This document shows positions 11,205 to 22,792 of a DNA stretch of 64,000 nucleotides, piece after piece (position 1 is the first letter of the stretch; every line of letters begins with the position of its first letter). The DNA is from Lolium rigidum. Lineage: Eukaryota > Streptophyta > Magnoliopsida > Poales > Poaceae. The translations under genes and the position numbers were made by a program. The stretch covers positions 228,977,322 through 229,041,321 of the forward strand of contig NC_061510.1 of assembly GCF_022539505.1 (NCBI RefSeq). Direction: 5' to 3'. The notes beneath the pieces were generated by a model. The model was not told where the DNA came from. It ran no database searches and was given only the letters and a program-made list of their open reading frames with translations.

Positions 11205-12888
11205 AGGATAGTCCGGGTCTCATTCAATTGCAGCCCATTAGGGCTCTTCCCTCTTTGTATGTACTTTTTTTTAAAAAAAATGGGGATATAGGAAGGATCA
11301 TGTACGGATCCAATGAGTAGCCATTGATACAACCTGCATAAAAGAAGAAGATCTTGCATTGTTAAAACACGCATTTCATGTGGCCCAAAGTAAAGCGCAT
11401 ACATCAACTCATAATTATACTTTATCATTCTTGCTAACTCCTCTTAACAAATTCCCAAAAAGGTTATTAATATTACTTGGGTACCTATACTAAAAGTTCC
11501 ATGAACTATACACCATACAACCTTAGCTAATGGGAAAATTATGAATACATGTTGTATTGTCTTGTCTTGATCATAAAGGTGGAATTTTGTGTTACCTTCC
11601 CGATTTCTCTTTGCTAGAATATCCTTTGTTTGGATCACCTTTAGATACCTCTTAGAACCACATAATTTTTATTTTAAGTGCTATTTTCATTTTAAAAATA
11701 GTACTTAAATACAATGATTTGTCCGTAAAAGAACTTGGTGTTATTAATCTCCAAACAAATACACATGTTGAGAGGATAGATTAACACCCATTAAGAGCCT
11801 AACCAAATGGAGACGTCTTACTTCTTCATCTCCGGTTAATGCTCTCCAATAGGATAAATTAGGAGGCGATTGTGACATAATATTAGCTACCGATTTATTT
11901 TTTCATTGCATTGTGTTGTAAAATAGTTGGATATTGGTTAGATAGACGAGAATCACCCAACCATGTATCTTCCAAATAACGAGTGGTCCGTCCATTCCTT
12001 ACTTGAAAAGAGTCTCTATCAAAAAACTCCATCTTTTACTTTCATGAGACCTTTCCAAAAAAGGAAATCCGAGGGTTTTGCCTTCACTTGAGGCAAAGAC
12101 TTGGAATGTATATATTTATTCTGCAGTAATTCTTGGCATACACCTTGCTCGGTCAAGAGTTTAAAGATCCACTTACTCAAAAGACATATATTTTAAGTAT
12201 CTAAAACTCCCACTCCAAGTCTAGCCTGATCTTTTGGTCTACAAATCAGGTTCCATCTAGTAAACCTAATTTTTTTTCTTATGCCCATCACTTTGAAAAG
12301 GAAGTTTAGATAAATAAATTCTAATATTTTCCTTACCCCTAGAGAAAGAGAGCATAAAGCCTTGGTAAGCTTGTTAAAATTGAGTTAATCAGAAGAAGCC
12401 TATTGTCGTATGACAGAAGTTTGTCCACCAACTTGCAAGGTTTCTCTCAAAATGATCCTCCAGTGGTTTCCATTCCCTGTTTCTTAATTTTCTAAAAATG
12501 AATTGGTATTTCGAAATATCTACATGAGAATTTACGTGACTCATCCCAATAAATTACAAATATCTAAATGAGTTTCATATGGATAGAATATTTCTCTACA
12601 TACATTCTCCTTAATAGATATTACGAACGAAGAGCTTAAAAGTAGAGTAGGGGGATCAATAATCCGAGTGGTTGCTTTGCTCCGAGGAGCTATCTAATGA
12701 CGTGCTTAATGAGACATATAGAAAAAGCGGACCGTGGTGAGCGGAGATAAGAAAGGCGCCTCCAGCCGCTCTCGCGACACGGGCGGACACCACTGTTCAC
12801 ACCCATGGTCCTTCATGGCGTGATCACATAGATTCCCATCAATGGTGGGCCACATGCTATAGGTTGGAGTGTGCATTCGTCTGCTAAC
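11205..12888 (-). mobile_element. L1-like LINE fragment (ORF2 C-terminus) plus adjoining repeat unit
   Basis: On the minus strand, 11444-11638 translates to a zf-RVT-like stretch (NREGNTKFHLYDQDKTIQHV, then PLAKVVW), the zinc-binding region found after reverse transcriptase in plant LINEs. About 12083 down to 11640 continues the same element with several stops and shifts. From 12888 to about 12060 the sequence is the reverse complement of one unit of the tandem array at 28881-31347. It stops exactly at the LTR that begins at 12889, with CTAAC (12884-12888) as the target duplication. Confidence 0.7.
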
Positions 12889-14403
12889 TGATACGTCCAT
12901 TTTGCATCACTATTTTATATCATAATTTACTGTTATTCATTGATATCTTTTCATATTTAGAGATGGTACTTATGTTATTTCATCTATTTTGCATGTTTCA
13001 TGGTTATTGGAGAATCGCACACCGGAGTCGGATTCTCGTCGGAAAAAGCACCGTCAGAATGCAATATTTCGGAAGATCAGCAATTGACGAGAATTATACT
13101 GAAAAATCCTATTTTTCCAGAAGACGGAGGTAGCCAAAAGGAGGAGCCGAGGAGGGCCGCCATGGGCCCCCCTCATAGGTCGGCGCGGGCCCTGCCCTGG
13201 CCGCGCCGCCATGTGGGGAGGGGGCCCACAACCCCCTCTGGCCTCCTCTCCTTCGCGTACTTCTTCGTCCCGAAAACCTAAGCTCCAGAGGATAATCGCG
13301 AAGAGTCACAGCCGCCTCTGCGGGGCGGAAAACACCAGAGAGAGAAGAGCTCTCCGGCAGGCTGAAATCTGCCGGGGAAATCCCCTCCCGGAGAGGGAAA
13401 TCGACGCCATCGTCACCGTCATCGAGCTGGACATCATCTCCATCATCATCACCATCATCTTCATCATCATCACCGCCATCTCCACCGCTGCACCTCGTCA
13501 CCGCTGTAACAATTAGGGTTGGATCTTGATTGTTTGATAGGGGAAACTCTCCCGGTATTGATTTCTACTTGTTATTGATGCTATTGAGTGAAACCATTGA
13601 ACCAAGGTTTATGTTCAGATTGTTATTCATCATCATATCACCTCTGATCATGTTCCATATGATGTCTCATGAGTAGTTCGTTTAGTTCTTGAGGACATGG
13701 GTGAAGTCTAAATGTTAGTAGTGAATTATGTTGGTTAGTATTCAATGTTATGATATTTAAGTTGTGGTGTTATTCTTCTAGTGGTGTCATGTGAACGTCG
13801 ACTACATGATACTTCACCATTTATGGGCCTAGGGGAATACATCTTGTATTCGTTTGCTAATTGCGGGGTTGCCGGAGTGACGAAACCTAAACCCCCGTTG
13901 GTATATCGATGCAGGAGGGATAGCAGGATCTCGCAGTTTAAGGCTGTGGTTAGATTTATCTTAATTACTTTCTTGTATTTGCGGATGCTTGCAAGGGGTA
14001 TAATCACAATTATGTATTAGTCCTAGGAAGGGCGGTGCATTAGCATAGGTTCACCCACACAACACTTATCAAAACAATGAAAATTAATCAGCTATATGAA
14101 GCGAAAGCACTAGACTAAATTCCCTTGTGTCCTCAAGAACGTTTGGTCATTATAAGTAAACAAACCGGCTTGTCCTTTGTGCTAAAAAGGATTGGGCCAC
14201 TCGCTGCAATTATTACTCTCGCATTTTACTTACTTGTACTTATTTCATCTCGCTATATCAAAACCCCCGAATACTTGTCTCGTGAGCATTTACAGTGAAT
14301 CCTTCATCGAAACTGCTTGTCAACACCTTCTGCTTCTCGTTGGGTTCGACACTCTTATTTATCGAAAGTACTACGATACACCCCCTATACTTGTGGGTCA
14401 TCA
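12889..14403 (+). repeat. 5' LTR of Athila-like Gypsy element (element 1)
   Basis: The LTR starts TGATACGTCC and ends GGGTCATCA, 1515 bp. It is followed 11 bases later by a tRNA-Asp-type primer binding site. The partner LTR is the reverse-complement copy at 31348-32860. An ATC/TCA microsatellite (about 13433-13485) lies within it. The flank CTAAC at 12884-12888 is the target duplication; its other copy is GTTAG at 31343-31347, on the opposite strand. Confidence 0.9.
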
Positions 14404-14414
14404 AGACTATTTTC

Positions 14415-14432
14415 TGGCGCCGTTGCCGGGGA
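14415..14432 (+). other. Primer binding site (tRNA-Asp type)
   Basis: TGGCGCCGTTGCCGGGGA lies 11 bases after the LTR end. From knowledge of plant elements this pairs with the 3' end of tRNA-Asp and is common in Athila-type Gypsy elements. Confidence 0.8.
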
Positions 14433-14518
14433 GTGAAGTTCTATTGGTAAGTGGAATTTGTAAGGGAAACTTTTACTATACGTGATGTTTTTATTTCTGC
14501 CTGCTGCTATAATTCATT

Positions 14519-15428
14519 ATGGAGAGGTCTTCTCGTGAATTCCTCTTTGGGAAATCTACTACTACTGCAAAGGTAGTGGATGAGGCGCCAGGTGAGAAAT
14601 AGGTTCCATACAAAATACCTATGAAAATTATTGAACGTGTTGTGGATAACCGCTATGAAGGGGATGGAACTGTCCATCCTGGTGATCATTTACTGTTTTT
14701 ATATGAATTATGCGGTTTATTCAAGTGTGCAGGTATTGCTATGGATGAAGTGAGGAAGAAGCTATTCTCTATATCGTTGTATGGTAAAGCGGCGCATTGG
14801 TACAAATTGCTGAATAATGGGGATTCTCTTGAATGGAATGATATTGTACCCCTATTTTATTCTAATTTCTATCCTCCAAGTGAAATTCACAAAGACCGGA
14901 ACCGCATATATAATTTCTGGCCTCATGATGGAGAGAGTATTTCCCAAGCATGGGGGAGATTGAAGTCTTTAATGCTCAAATGCCCCATTCATGAGCTTCC
15001 CGGTAATATTATTATTGATAATTTCTATGCAAGACTGTCTTTTCAAGATAAGACTTTGCTGGATACTTCTTGTTCTCGGATCATTTACACGCAACAAAGA
15101 AGAGTTTAAAAGGGACCTTCTTGATCGGATCCAGGAGAATACTGAAGGATGGGAGAACGATAAAGATAGAGAGTCAGGTATAAACTATGATTATAAATGC
15201 ATTGAATTTTTTATGGATACTGATAAATTTCGTAATATGAGTGCTACTTATGGTCTTGATTCTCAAGTCGTTGCAAATTTTTATAAAACTTTTGCCTCTC
15301 ACTTTGAATTGCCTAGGAAGAATTTTGATAAGTATCATGAACCATATAAAGATAAAACTGATTCATCTATAAATAAATGTGCTATAATTGAAACTGTTGA
15401 TCATATTCTTCCCGAAGCTTATATTTAA
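14519..15428 (+). pseudogene. gag of element 1 (nonsense codon and frameshift)
   Basis: The likely start is ATG at 14519, soon after the primer binding site. An in-frame TAG occurs at 14600-14602. The reading frame then carries a Retrotrans_gag-like region at 14621-15090 (AAHWYKLLNNGDSLEWNDIV, then FYSNFYPPSEI), which in the family forms the particle core. Near 15085-15100 the frame is lost and the protein continues in the next frame (15100-15428, KRDLLDRIQENTEGWENDKD). The gene is therefore broken in two places and cannot yield full-length Gag from this copy. Confidence 0.8.
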
Positions 15429-15449
15429 AAAACTCCTTTCCCTGCTAAA

Positions 15450-16477
15450 ATGAAGGAGTACTCTGTTATATCTAGTGCGTTTAATAAAAGTGCAAAGAAA
15501 CCTATAGAACCCGAAGAACAAATAAAGGTTGAACCTGCTATTGCAATAGTTAAAGATCTTGTGACTGAAAATGTAGAAGATGGTCATATTATTTTCTGTG
15601 AAGATGCTTCTAATATTGTTTCGCATCCTAATAAGTCTAGGAAAGCCAGTGTTCCTATGCTCTCTGTTAGAATTGGTGATCATTGTTATTATGGTTTATG
15701 CGACATTGGTGCAAGTATTAGCGCCATTCCTTATGAGCTTTATACGGAGATCATGCATGAAATTGGTTCTTGTGAACTTGAAGACATTGATGTGGTTATT
15801 CAGCTAGCTAATAGAGAAACTATCTCTCCTATTGGTATTGTTCGAGATGTGGAAGTTCTATGCGGTAAGATTAAATATCCTGCTGACTTTTTGGTACTTG
15901 GTTCTGCCGCTAGTAAGTATTGTCCTATTATTTTTGGTAGACCTTTCCTAAATACTTGTGGAGCTGTTATAGATTGCAAGAAGGAAAAAATTATGACTAA
16001 ATTTGCTGGTGAATCTTATGAGTTTAATTTCTCTAAATTTGCCAAAACTCCTTATAAAGCTGATTTGCCTAATAATAATTTTAGAGTTGAACAGTGTGCG
16101 TCTATTGCTCTTGCTCCTAATAATCCTTTGCAGCAACATTTGGAGAATAATGAGAGTGAAGTCTTTAGGGAAGAAAGGAATGAGCTTGATGAAATTTTCC
16201 TTCGTCAACCTATTCTTAAACATGACTTGCCGGTTGAAGATTTAGGTACAACACCACCACCAAAGGAAGATCCTGTTTTTGATTTAAAACCATTGCCTGA
16301 TAATCTTAAGTATGCTCATATTGATGATAAGAAAATATATCCTGTTATTATTAGTTCTAAGCTTTCAGATATTGAGGAAGAAAGGTTATTGGAAATATTG
16401 AAGAAACACCGAGGAGCTATTGGCTATACTCTTGATGACTTGAAGGGGATTTCTCCCTCTATTTGCCAACATGCTAT
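15450..16477 (+). pseudogene. Protease and start of reverse transcriptase of element 1 (cut by insertion)
   Basis: An open frame of about 342 codons carries a retropepsin-like aspartic protease. The active-site motif is CDIGAS at residues 84-89, with Ile where most copies of such proteases have Thr or Leu, and FGRPFLNT at 162-169. It continues through the linker toward reverse transcriptase (YTLDDLKGISPSICQH) and is then interrupted at 16477 by the LTR of element 2. Reverse transcriptase, RNase H and integrase are absent and would lie in or beyond the gap at 22693. The frame stays open up to the insertion, so the protease part is better preserved than gag. Confidence 0.85.
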
Positions 16478-17989
16478 TGATGTCTACGGGTGCTTCTATT
16501 CTTGTAGACAGTGTTGGGCCTCCAAGAGCAGAGGTTTGTAGAACAGCAGCAAGTTTCCCTTAAGTGGATCACCCAAGGTTTATCGAACTCAGGGAGGAAG
16601 AGGTCAAAGATATCCCTCTCAAGCAACCCTGCAATCACGATACAAGATGTCTCTTGTGTCCCCAACACACCTAATACACTTGTCAGATGTATAGGTGCAC
16701 TAGTTCGGCGAAGAGATAGTGAAATACAAGTGGTATGAATGAATATGAGCAGTAGTAACGGCGCCAGAAAATAGCTTGCTGGCGTGCAGTTGATGGTGGT
16801 AATACTGCAGGAAGTAAAGATGCAGTAGAACAGTAAATAAACGGAGTTTCGATGTTTGGAAACAAGGTCTAGGGATCATACTTTCACTAGTGGACACTCT
16901 CAACTTTGATCACATAATAAAACCACTCTACACTCTTTTGTTTGATGATGAACACCACTAATTGTGTAGGGCTACAAGAGCACCTCAATGCCGGAGTTAA
17001 CAAGCTCCACAACATTCGATATTCATATTTAAATAACCTTAGAGTGCATGATAGACCAACGCAATTACACCAAGTACTAACATAGCATGCACACTCGTCA
17101 CCATCACACTATGAAGGAGGAATAGATCACATCAATACTATCATAGCAATAATTAACTTCATAATCTACAAGAGATTACAATCATAACCTACGCCAAGTA
17201 CTACACGATGCACACACTGTCACCATTACACCGTGGAGGAGGAATAGACTACTTTAATAACATCACCAGAGTAACACATAGATGAATAGTGATACAAAAC
17301 TCATATGAATCTCAATCATGTAAGGCAGCTCATGAGATCATTGTATTGAAGTACATAGGAGAGAGATTAACCACATAGCTACCGATACAGCCCCGAGCCT
17401 CAATGGAGAACTACTCCCTCCTCATGGGAGACAGCAGCGTTGATGAAGATGGCGGTGGTGTTGATGGAGAAGCCTTCCGGGGGCACTTCCCAGTCCCGGC
17501 GGCGTGCCGGAATAGAGACTCCTGTCCCCCAGATCTTGGCTTCGCGATGGCGGCGGCTCTGGAAGGTTTCTCGTACCGTGGCTTTTTCGTATCGAGGTTT
17601 TAGGTCAGGGACCCTTAAATAGGCGAAGAGGCGGAGTCGGAGGGCTGACGGGGCAATGACACAATAGGGGGGCGCGGGCCCTAGCCTGGCCGCGCCGCCC
17701 TATCATCTGGGCCCACCAGCGCTCCCTCTGGTGGCTCTCGGGTGTTCTGGAAGCTTCGTGGAAAAATAGGATGCTGGGCATTGATTTCGTCCGATTCCGA
17801 GAATATTTCCTTACTAGGGTTTCTGGAACCAAAAACAGCAGAAAACAGCAACTGGCCGTTCGGCATCTCGTCAATAGGTTAGTTCCGGAAAACGCATAAT
17901 AATGACATATAATGTGTATAAAACATGTGAGTATCATCATAAAAGTAGCATGGAACATAAGAAATTATAGATACGTTTGAGACGTATCA
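16478..17989 (-). repeat. 3' LTR of element 2
   Basis: In plus orientation it runs from TGATGTCTACGG to GAGACGTATCA (1512 bp). The same LTR occurs at 21529-22692 and as a solo copy at 54131-55605. Polypurine sequence follows on the right, which fixes it as the 3' LTR of a minus-strand element. Confidence 0.9.
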
Positions 17990-18005
17990 AGCATCCCCAA
18001 GCTTA
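17990..18005 (-). other. Polypurine tract of element 2
   Basis: Read on the minus strand this is CTAAGCTTGGGGATGC directly before the LTR start. Near-identical tracts recur internally at about 19899-19914 and 19951-19966. Confidence 0.7.
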
Positions 18006-20605
18006 GTTCCTACTCGCCCTCGAGTAGGTAAACGATAACAAAGATAATTTCTTAAGTGACATGCTATCATAATCTTGATCAATACAATTGTAAAGCATAT
18101 GTAATGAATGCAGCGATTCAAAGCAATGGTAAAGATAATGACTAAACAATTGAATCATATAGCAAAGACTTTTCATGAATAATACTTTCAAGACAAGCAT
18201 CAATAAGGCTTGCATAAGAGTTACTCATAAAGCAATAAATTCAAAGTAAAGGCATTGAAGCAACACAAAGGAAGATATAAGTTTCAGCGGTTGCTTTCAA
18301 CTTCAACATATTTATCTCATGGATAATTGTCAACACAAAGCAATATAACAAGTGCAATAAGTAAACATGTAAGAATCAATGCACACAGTTGATACAAGTG
18401 TTTGCTTCTGGGATAGAAAGAATAGGCAAACTGACTCAACAATAAAGTAAAAGATAGGCCCTTCGCAGAGGGAAGCATTGATTACTATATTTGTGCTAGA
18501 GCTTTTCATTTTGAAAACAAGAAACAATTTTGTCAACGGTAGTAATAAATCATATGTGTTATGTATAAGACATCTTATAAGTTGCAAGCCTCATGCATAG
18601 TATACTAATAGTGCTCGCACCTTGTCCTAATTAGCTTGGATTAACACGGATTATCATTGCATAGCATATGTTTCAACCAAGTGTCACAAAGGGGTACCTC
18701 TATGCCGCCTGTACAAAGGTCTAAGGAGAAAGCTCGCATTGGATTTCTCGCTTTTGATTATTCTCAACTTAGACATCCATACCGGGACAACATAGACAAC
18801 AGATAATGGACTCCTCTTTAATGCATAAGCATTCAACAACAGATTAATATTCTCATAAGAGATTGAGGATTAGCTGTCCACACTGAAACTTCCACCATGA
18901 ATCATGGCTTTAGTTAGCGGCCCAATGTTCTTCTCTAACAAGTATGCATACTCAAACCATTTGATTGTGAGAACCGCCCTTACTTCAGACAAGACGAACA
19001 TGCATAGCAACTCACATGATATTCAACAAAGATAAAGAGTTGATGGCGTCCCCAGAAAACATGGTTACCGCTCAACAAGCAACTTACTAAGAAATAAGAC
19101 ACATAAGTACATATTCTTCACCACGATAGTTTTTAAGCTATTTGTCCCATGAGCTATATATTGCAAAGGTAAAGAATAGAAATTTTAAAGGTAGCACTCA
19201 AGTAATGTACTTTGGAATGGCGGAGAAATACCATGTGGTAGGTAGGTATGGTGGACACAAATGGCATGGTTATTGGCTCAAGGATTTGGATGCACGAGAA
19301 GAATTCCTCTCAATACAAGGCTAGGCTAGCAAGGTTGTTTGAAGCAAACTCAAGTATAAAACGGTTCAGCAAAGCTTACATATGAACATATTGCAAGAAT
19401 TATAAGACTTTACATCGTCTTCCTTGTTGTTCAAACACCTTAACCAGAAAATATCTAGACTCTAGAGACCAATCATGCAAACCAAATTTTAACAAACTCT
19501 ATGTAGTTCTTCATTAATAGGTACAGGGTACATGACGCAAGAGCTTAAACATGATTTATATGAGCACAACAATTGCCAAGTATCAAATTATTCAAGACAT
19601 TATACCAATTACCACATGCAGCATTTTCTGTTTCCAACCATATAATAATTAACGAAGCGGTTTCAACCTTCGCCATGAACATTAAAGATAAAGCGAAGAA
19701 CACAAGTGTTCATATGCAACAGTGGAGCGTGTCTCTCTCCCACACAAGCATGAATTTATTCAGAGAATGAAAATAACAAAACAAAAATAAAAGCACACAG
19801 ACGCTCCAAGTAAAGTACATAAGATGTGACCGAATAAAAATATAGTTTCAAGAGAAGAAACCTGATAATTTGTCGATGAAGAAGGGGATGCCTTGGGCAT
19901 CCCCAAGCTTAGATGCTTGAGTATTCTTGAAATATGCAGGGATGAACCACGGGGGCATCCCCAAGCTTAGACTTTTCACTCTTCTTGATCATATTGTATA
20001 ATCCTCCTCTCTTGACCCTTGAAAACTTCCTCCACACCAAACTCAAAACAAACTCATTAGAGGGTTAGTGCATAATCAAAAATTCACATGTTCAGAGGTG
20101 ACACAATCATTCTTAACACTTCTGGACATTTCTCAAAGCTACTGGAAGTTAATGGAACAAAGAAATCCATCCAACACAGCAAAAGAGGCAATGCGAAATA
20201 AAAGGCAGAATCTGTCAAAACAGAACAGTCCGTAAAGACGAATTTTAAAGAGGCACCAGACTTGCTCAGATGAAAATGCCCAAATTGAATGAAAGTTGTG
20301 TACATATCTGAGGATCACTCACGTAAATTGGCAGATTTTTCTGAGTTACCTACAGAGAATCATACCTAAATTCGTGACAGCAAGAAATCTGTTTCTGCGC
20401 AGTAATCCAAATCTAGTATTGACTTTACTATCAAAGACTTTACTTGGCACAACAATGCAATGAAATAAAGATAAGGAGAGGTTGCTACAGTAGTAAACAA
20501 CTTCCAAGACACAAATATAAAACAAAAGTACTGTAGTAAAATAAACACATGGGTTATCTCCCAAGAAGTGCTTTCTTTATAGCCATTAAGATGGGCTCAA
20601 CAGTT

Positions 20606-21361
20606 TTAATGATGCGCTCGCAAGAAATAAGAGTTGAAGCAAAAGAGAGCATCAAGATGCAAATTCAAAACAAATTTAATCCTAACATGCTTCCTATGAA
20701 AAGGAATCTTGTAAATAAACAAGTCATGTAGGTATAATGCAACAAGCATAGGAAGATAAAACAGGTGTAATTTCAAAAATTTGAGCATATAGAGAGGTGT
20801 TTTAGTAACATGAAAACTTCTACAACCATATTTTCCTCTCTCATAATAACTTTCAGTAGCATCATGAGCAAACTCAACAATATAACTATCACATAAAGCA
20901 TTCTTATCATGAGTCTCATGCATAAAATTATTACTACTTCCAACATAAGCATAATCAGTTTTATTAGTTGTAGTGGGAGCAAATTCAACAAAGTAGCTAT
21001 CATTATTATTCTCATCATCAAATATAGGAGGCATAATATCATCATAATAACCTTTATCCTCCATAGTAGGCGGCACCAAAAGCCCACTATCATTATAATC
21101 ATCATAAATAGGAGGCAAAGTATCATCAAAGAAAATTTTCTCCTCAATGCTTGGGGGACTAAAAATATCATGCTCAACAAAACCAGCTTCCCCAAGCTTA
21201 GAATTTTCCATATCATTAACAACAATGGTGTTCAAAGCGTTCATACTAATATCATTGCTACTAGCATGCAAATAAGGTTCCATAGGTTTTTTAATTTTCG
21301 CATTAAACCATTCATGTCTTGACTCAGGAAATAGTACAAAAAGCTCACAGATGTTTTCCAT
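20606..21361 (-). CDS. 251-aa ORF of element 2, no known retroviral domain
   Basis: This is the only long ORF of element 2. It starts about 140 bases after the primer binding site, the place normally taken by gag. Residues about 70-130 hold two acidic repeats of the type PPxxDDxN...PPTMEDKGYYDD, followed by a second pair of YFVEFAP / YIVEFAHD segments. A hydrophobic stretch near residues 193-212 (LKLHLFYLPMLVALYLHDLF) could be a membrane segment. No zinc knuckle or gag core is visible. It may be a remnant or a non-autonomous element protein; function unknown. It is intact in this copy, so either the element is young or the frame is maintained. Confidence 0.55.
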   Translation of the reverse strand: MENICELFVLFPESRHEWFNAKIKKPMEPYLHASSNDISMNALNTIVVNDMENSKLGEAGFVEHDIFSPPSIEEKIFFDDTLPPIYDDYNDSGLLVPPTMEDKGYYDDIMPPIFDDENNNDSYFVEFAPTTTNKTDYAYVGSSNNFMHETHDKNALCDSYIVEFAHDATESYYERGKYGCRSFHVTKTPLYMLKFLKLHLFYLPMLVALYLHDLFIYKIPFHRKHVRIKFVLNLHLDALFCFNSYFLRAHH

Positions 21362-21500
21362 TATGCCTTACTAGTTTTTAACAAGAAAAAAAAAAGATGC
21401 AATTGCAGGATCTAAAGGAAATAGCTTCGAGCACACACACAACGGCAACAGAAAAGTACTTAGTTACTCGGGACCGGAGTGTGAGTGCCTTTACCTTTCC

Positions 21501-21518
21501 TCCCCGGCAACGGCGCCG
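21501..21518 (-). other. Primer binding site of element 2 (tRNA-Asp type, one mismatch)
   Basis: The reverse complement reads CGGCGCCGTTGCCGGGGA, matching the element 1 site except at the first base. It lies 10 bases inside the LTR boundary at 21529. Confidence 0.75.
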
Positions 21519-21528
21519 GAAAAATGCT

Positions 21529-22692
21529 TGATGTCTACGGGTGCTTCTATTCTTGTAGACAGTGTTGGGCCTCCAAGAGCGAGAGGTTTGTAGACCAGCA
21601 GCAAGTTTCCCTTAAGTGGATCACCCAAGGTTTATCGAACTCGGGGAGGAAGAGGTCAAAGATATCCCTCTCAAGCAACCCCGCAATCACGATACAAGAA
21701 GTCTCTTGTGTCCCCAACACACCTAATACACTTGTCAGATGTATAGGTGCACTAGTTCGGCGAAGAGATAGTGAAATACAAGTGGTATGAATGAATATGA
21801 GCAGTAGTAACGGCGCTAGAAAATAGCTTGCTGGCGTGCAGTTGATGGTGGTAATATTGCAGGAAGTAAAGATGCAGTAGAACAGTAAATAAACGGAGTT
21901 TCGATGTTTGTAAACAAGGTCTAGGGATCATACTTTCACTAGTGGACACTCTCAACTTTGATCACATAATAAAACCACTCTACACTCTTTTGTTGGATGA
22001 TGAACACCACTAATTGTGTAGGGCTACAAGAGCACCTCAATGCCGGAGTTAACAAGCTCCACAACATTCGATATTCATATTTAAATAACCTTAGAGTGCA
22101 TGATAGACCAACGCAATTACACCAAGTACTAACATAGCATGCACACCGTCACCATCACACTATGAAGGAGGAATAGATCACATCAATACTATCATAGCAA
22201 TAATTAACTTCATAATCTACAAGAGATTACAATCATAACCTACGCCAAGTACTACACGATGCACACACCTGTCACCATTACACCGTGGAGGAGGAATAGA
22301 CTACTTTAATAACATCACCAGAGTAACACATAGATGAATAGTGATACAAAACTCATATGAATCTCAATCATGTAAGGCAGCTCATGAGATCATTGTATTG
22401 AAGTACATAGGAGAGAGATTAACCACATAGCTACTGGTACAGCCCCGAGCCTCAATGGAGAACTACTCCCTCCTCATGGGAGACAGCATCGTTGATGAAG
22501 ATGGCGGTGGTGTTGATGGAGAAGCCTTCCGGGGGCACTTCCCCGTCCCGGTGGCGTGCCGGAACAGAGACTCCTGTCCCCCAGATCTTGGCTTCGCGAT
22601 GGCGGCGGCTCTGGAAGGTTTCTCGTACCGTGGCTTTTCCGTATCGAGGTTTTAGGTTAGGGTCCCTTAAATAGGCGAAGAGGCGGAGTCGG
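21529..22692 (-). repeat. 5' LTR of element 2, cut by assembly gap
   Basis: 1164 bp that align with 16478-17641 of the 3' LTR. The missing 350 bp or so would lie in the gap. Confidence 0.9.
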
Positions 22693-22792
22693 NNNNNNNN
22701 NNNNNNNNNNNNNNNNNNNNNNNNNNNNNNNNNNNNNNNNNNNNNNNNNNNNNNNNNNNNNNNNNNNNNNNNNNNNNNNNNNNNNNNNNNNN
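22693..22792. other. Assembly gap (100 N), contig A/B junction
   Basis: Exactly 100 N, the conventional size for a gap of unknown length. It separates an LTR of element 2 from the 3' part of a kinase gene, with no shared context. Confidence 0.98.

Larger units (their letters stand above)
16478..22692 (-). mobile_element. Non-autonomous Gypsy element (element 2) nested in element 1
   Basis: On the minus strand the order is 5' LTR (21529-22692, cut by the gap), primer binding site (21501-21518), about 3.5 kb internal sequence, polypurine tract (17990-18005) and 3' LTR (16478-17989). The LTR pair shows about twenty differences over 1.16 kb by eye, so it is a fairly young insertion. GCTAT (16473-16477) would be the target duplication; the other copy is lost in the gap. 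The interior has no gag, protease, reverse transcriptase or integrase, so movement would have to rely on enzymes of a related element. Confidence 0.85.

Noticed and set aside
13000..13516. ORFs in the LTR at 12889-14403 and their mirror at 32235-32861
   Set aside because: They are inside LTRs, are explained by the ATC/GAT microsatellite and GC-rich sequence, and have no known domain.
19142..19324. 60-aa ORF in the internal region of element 2
   Set aside because: It is short, has no domain, and a similar block in the related element at 33960-34110 is not open in the same way.
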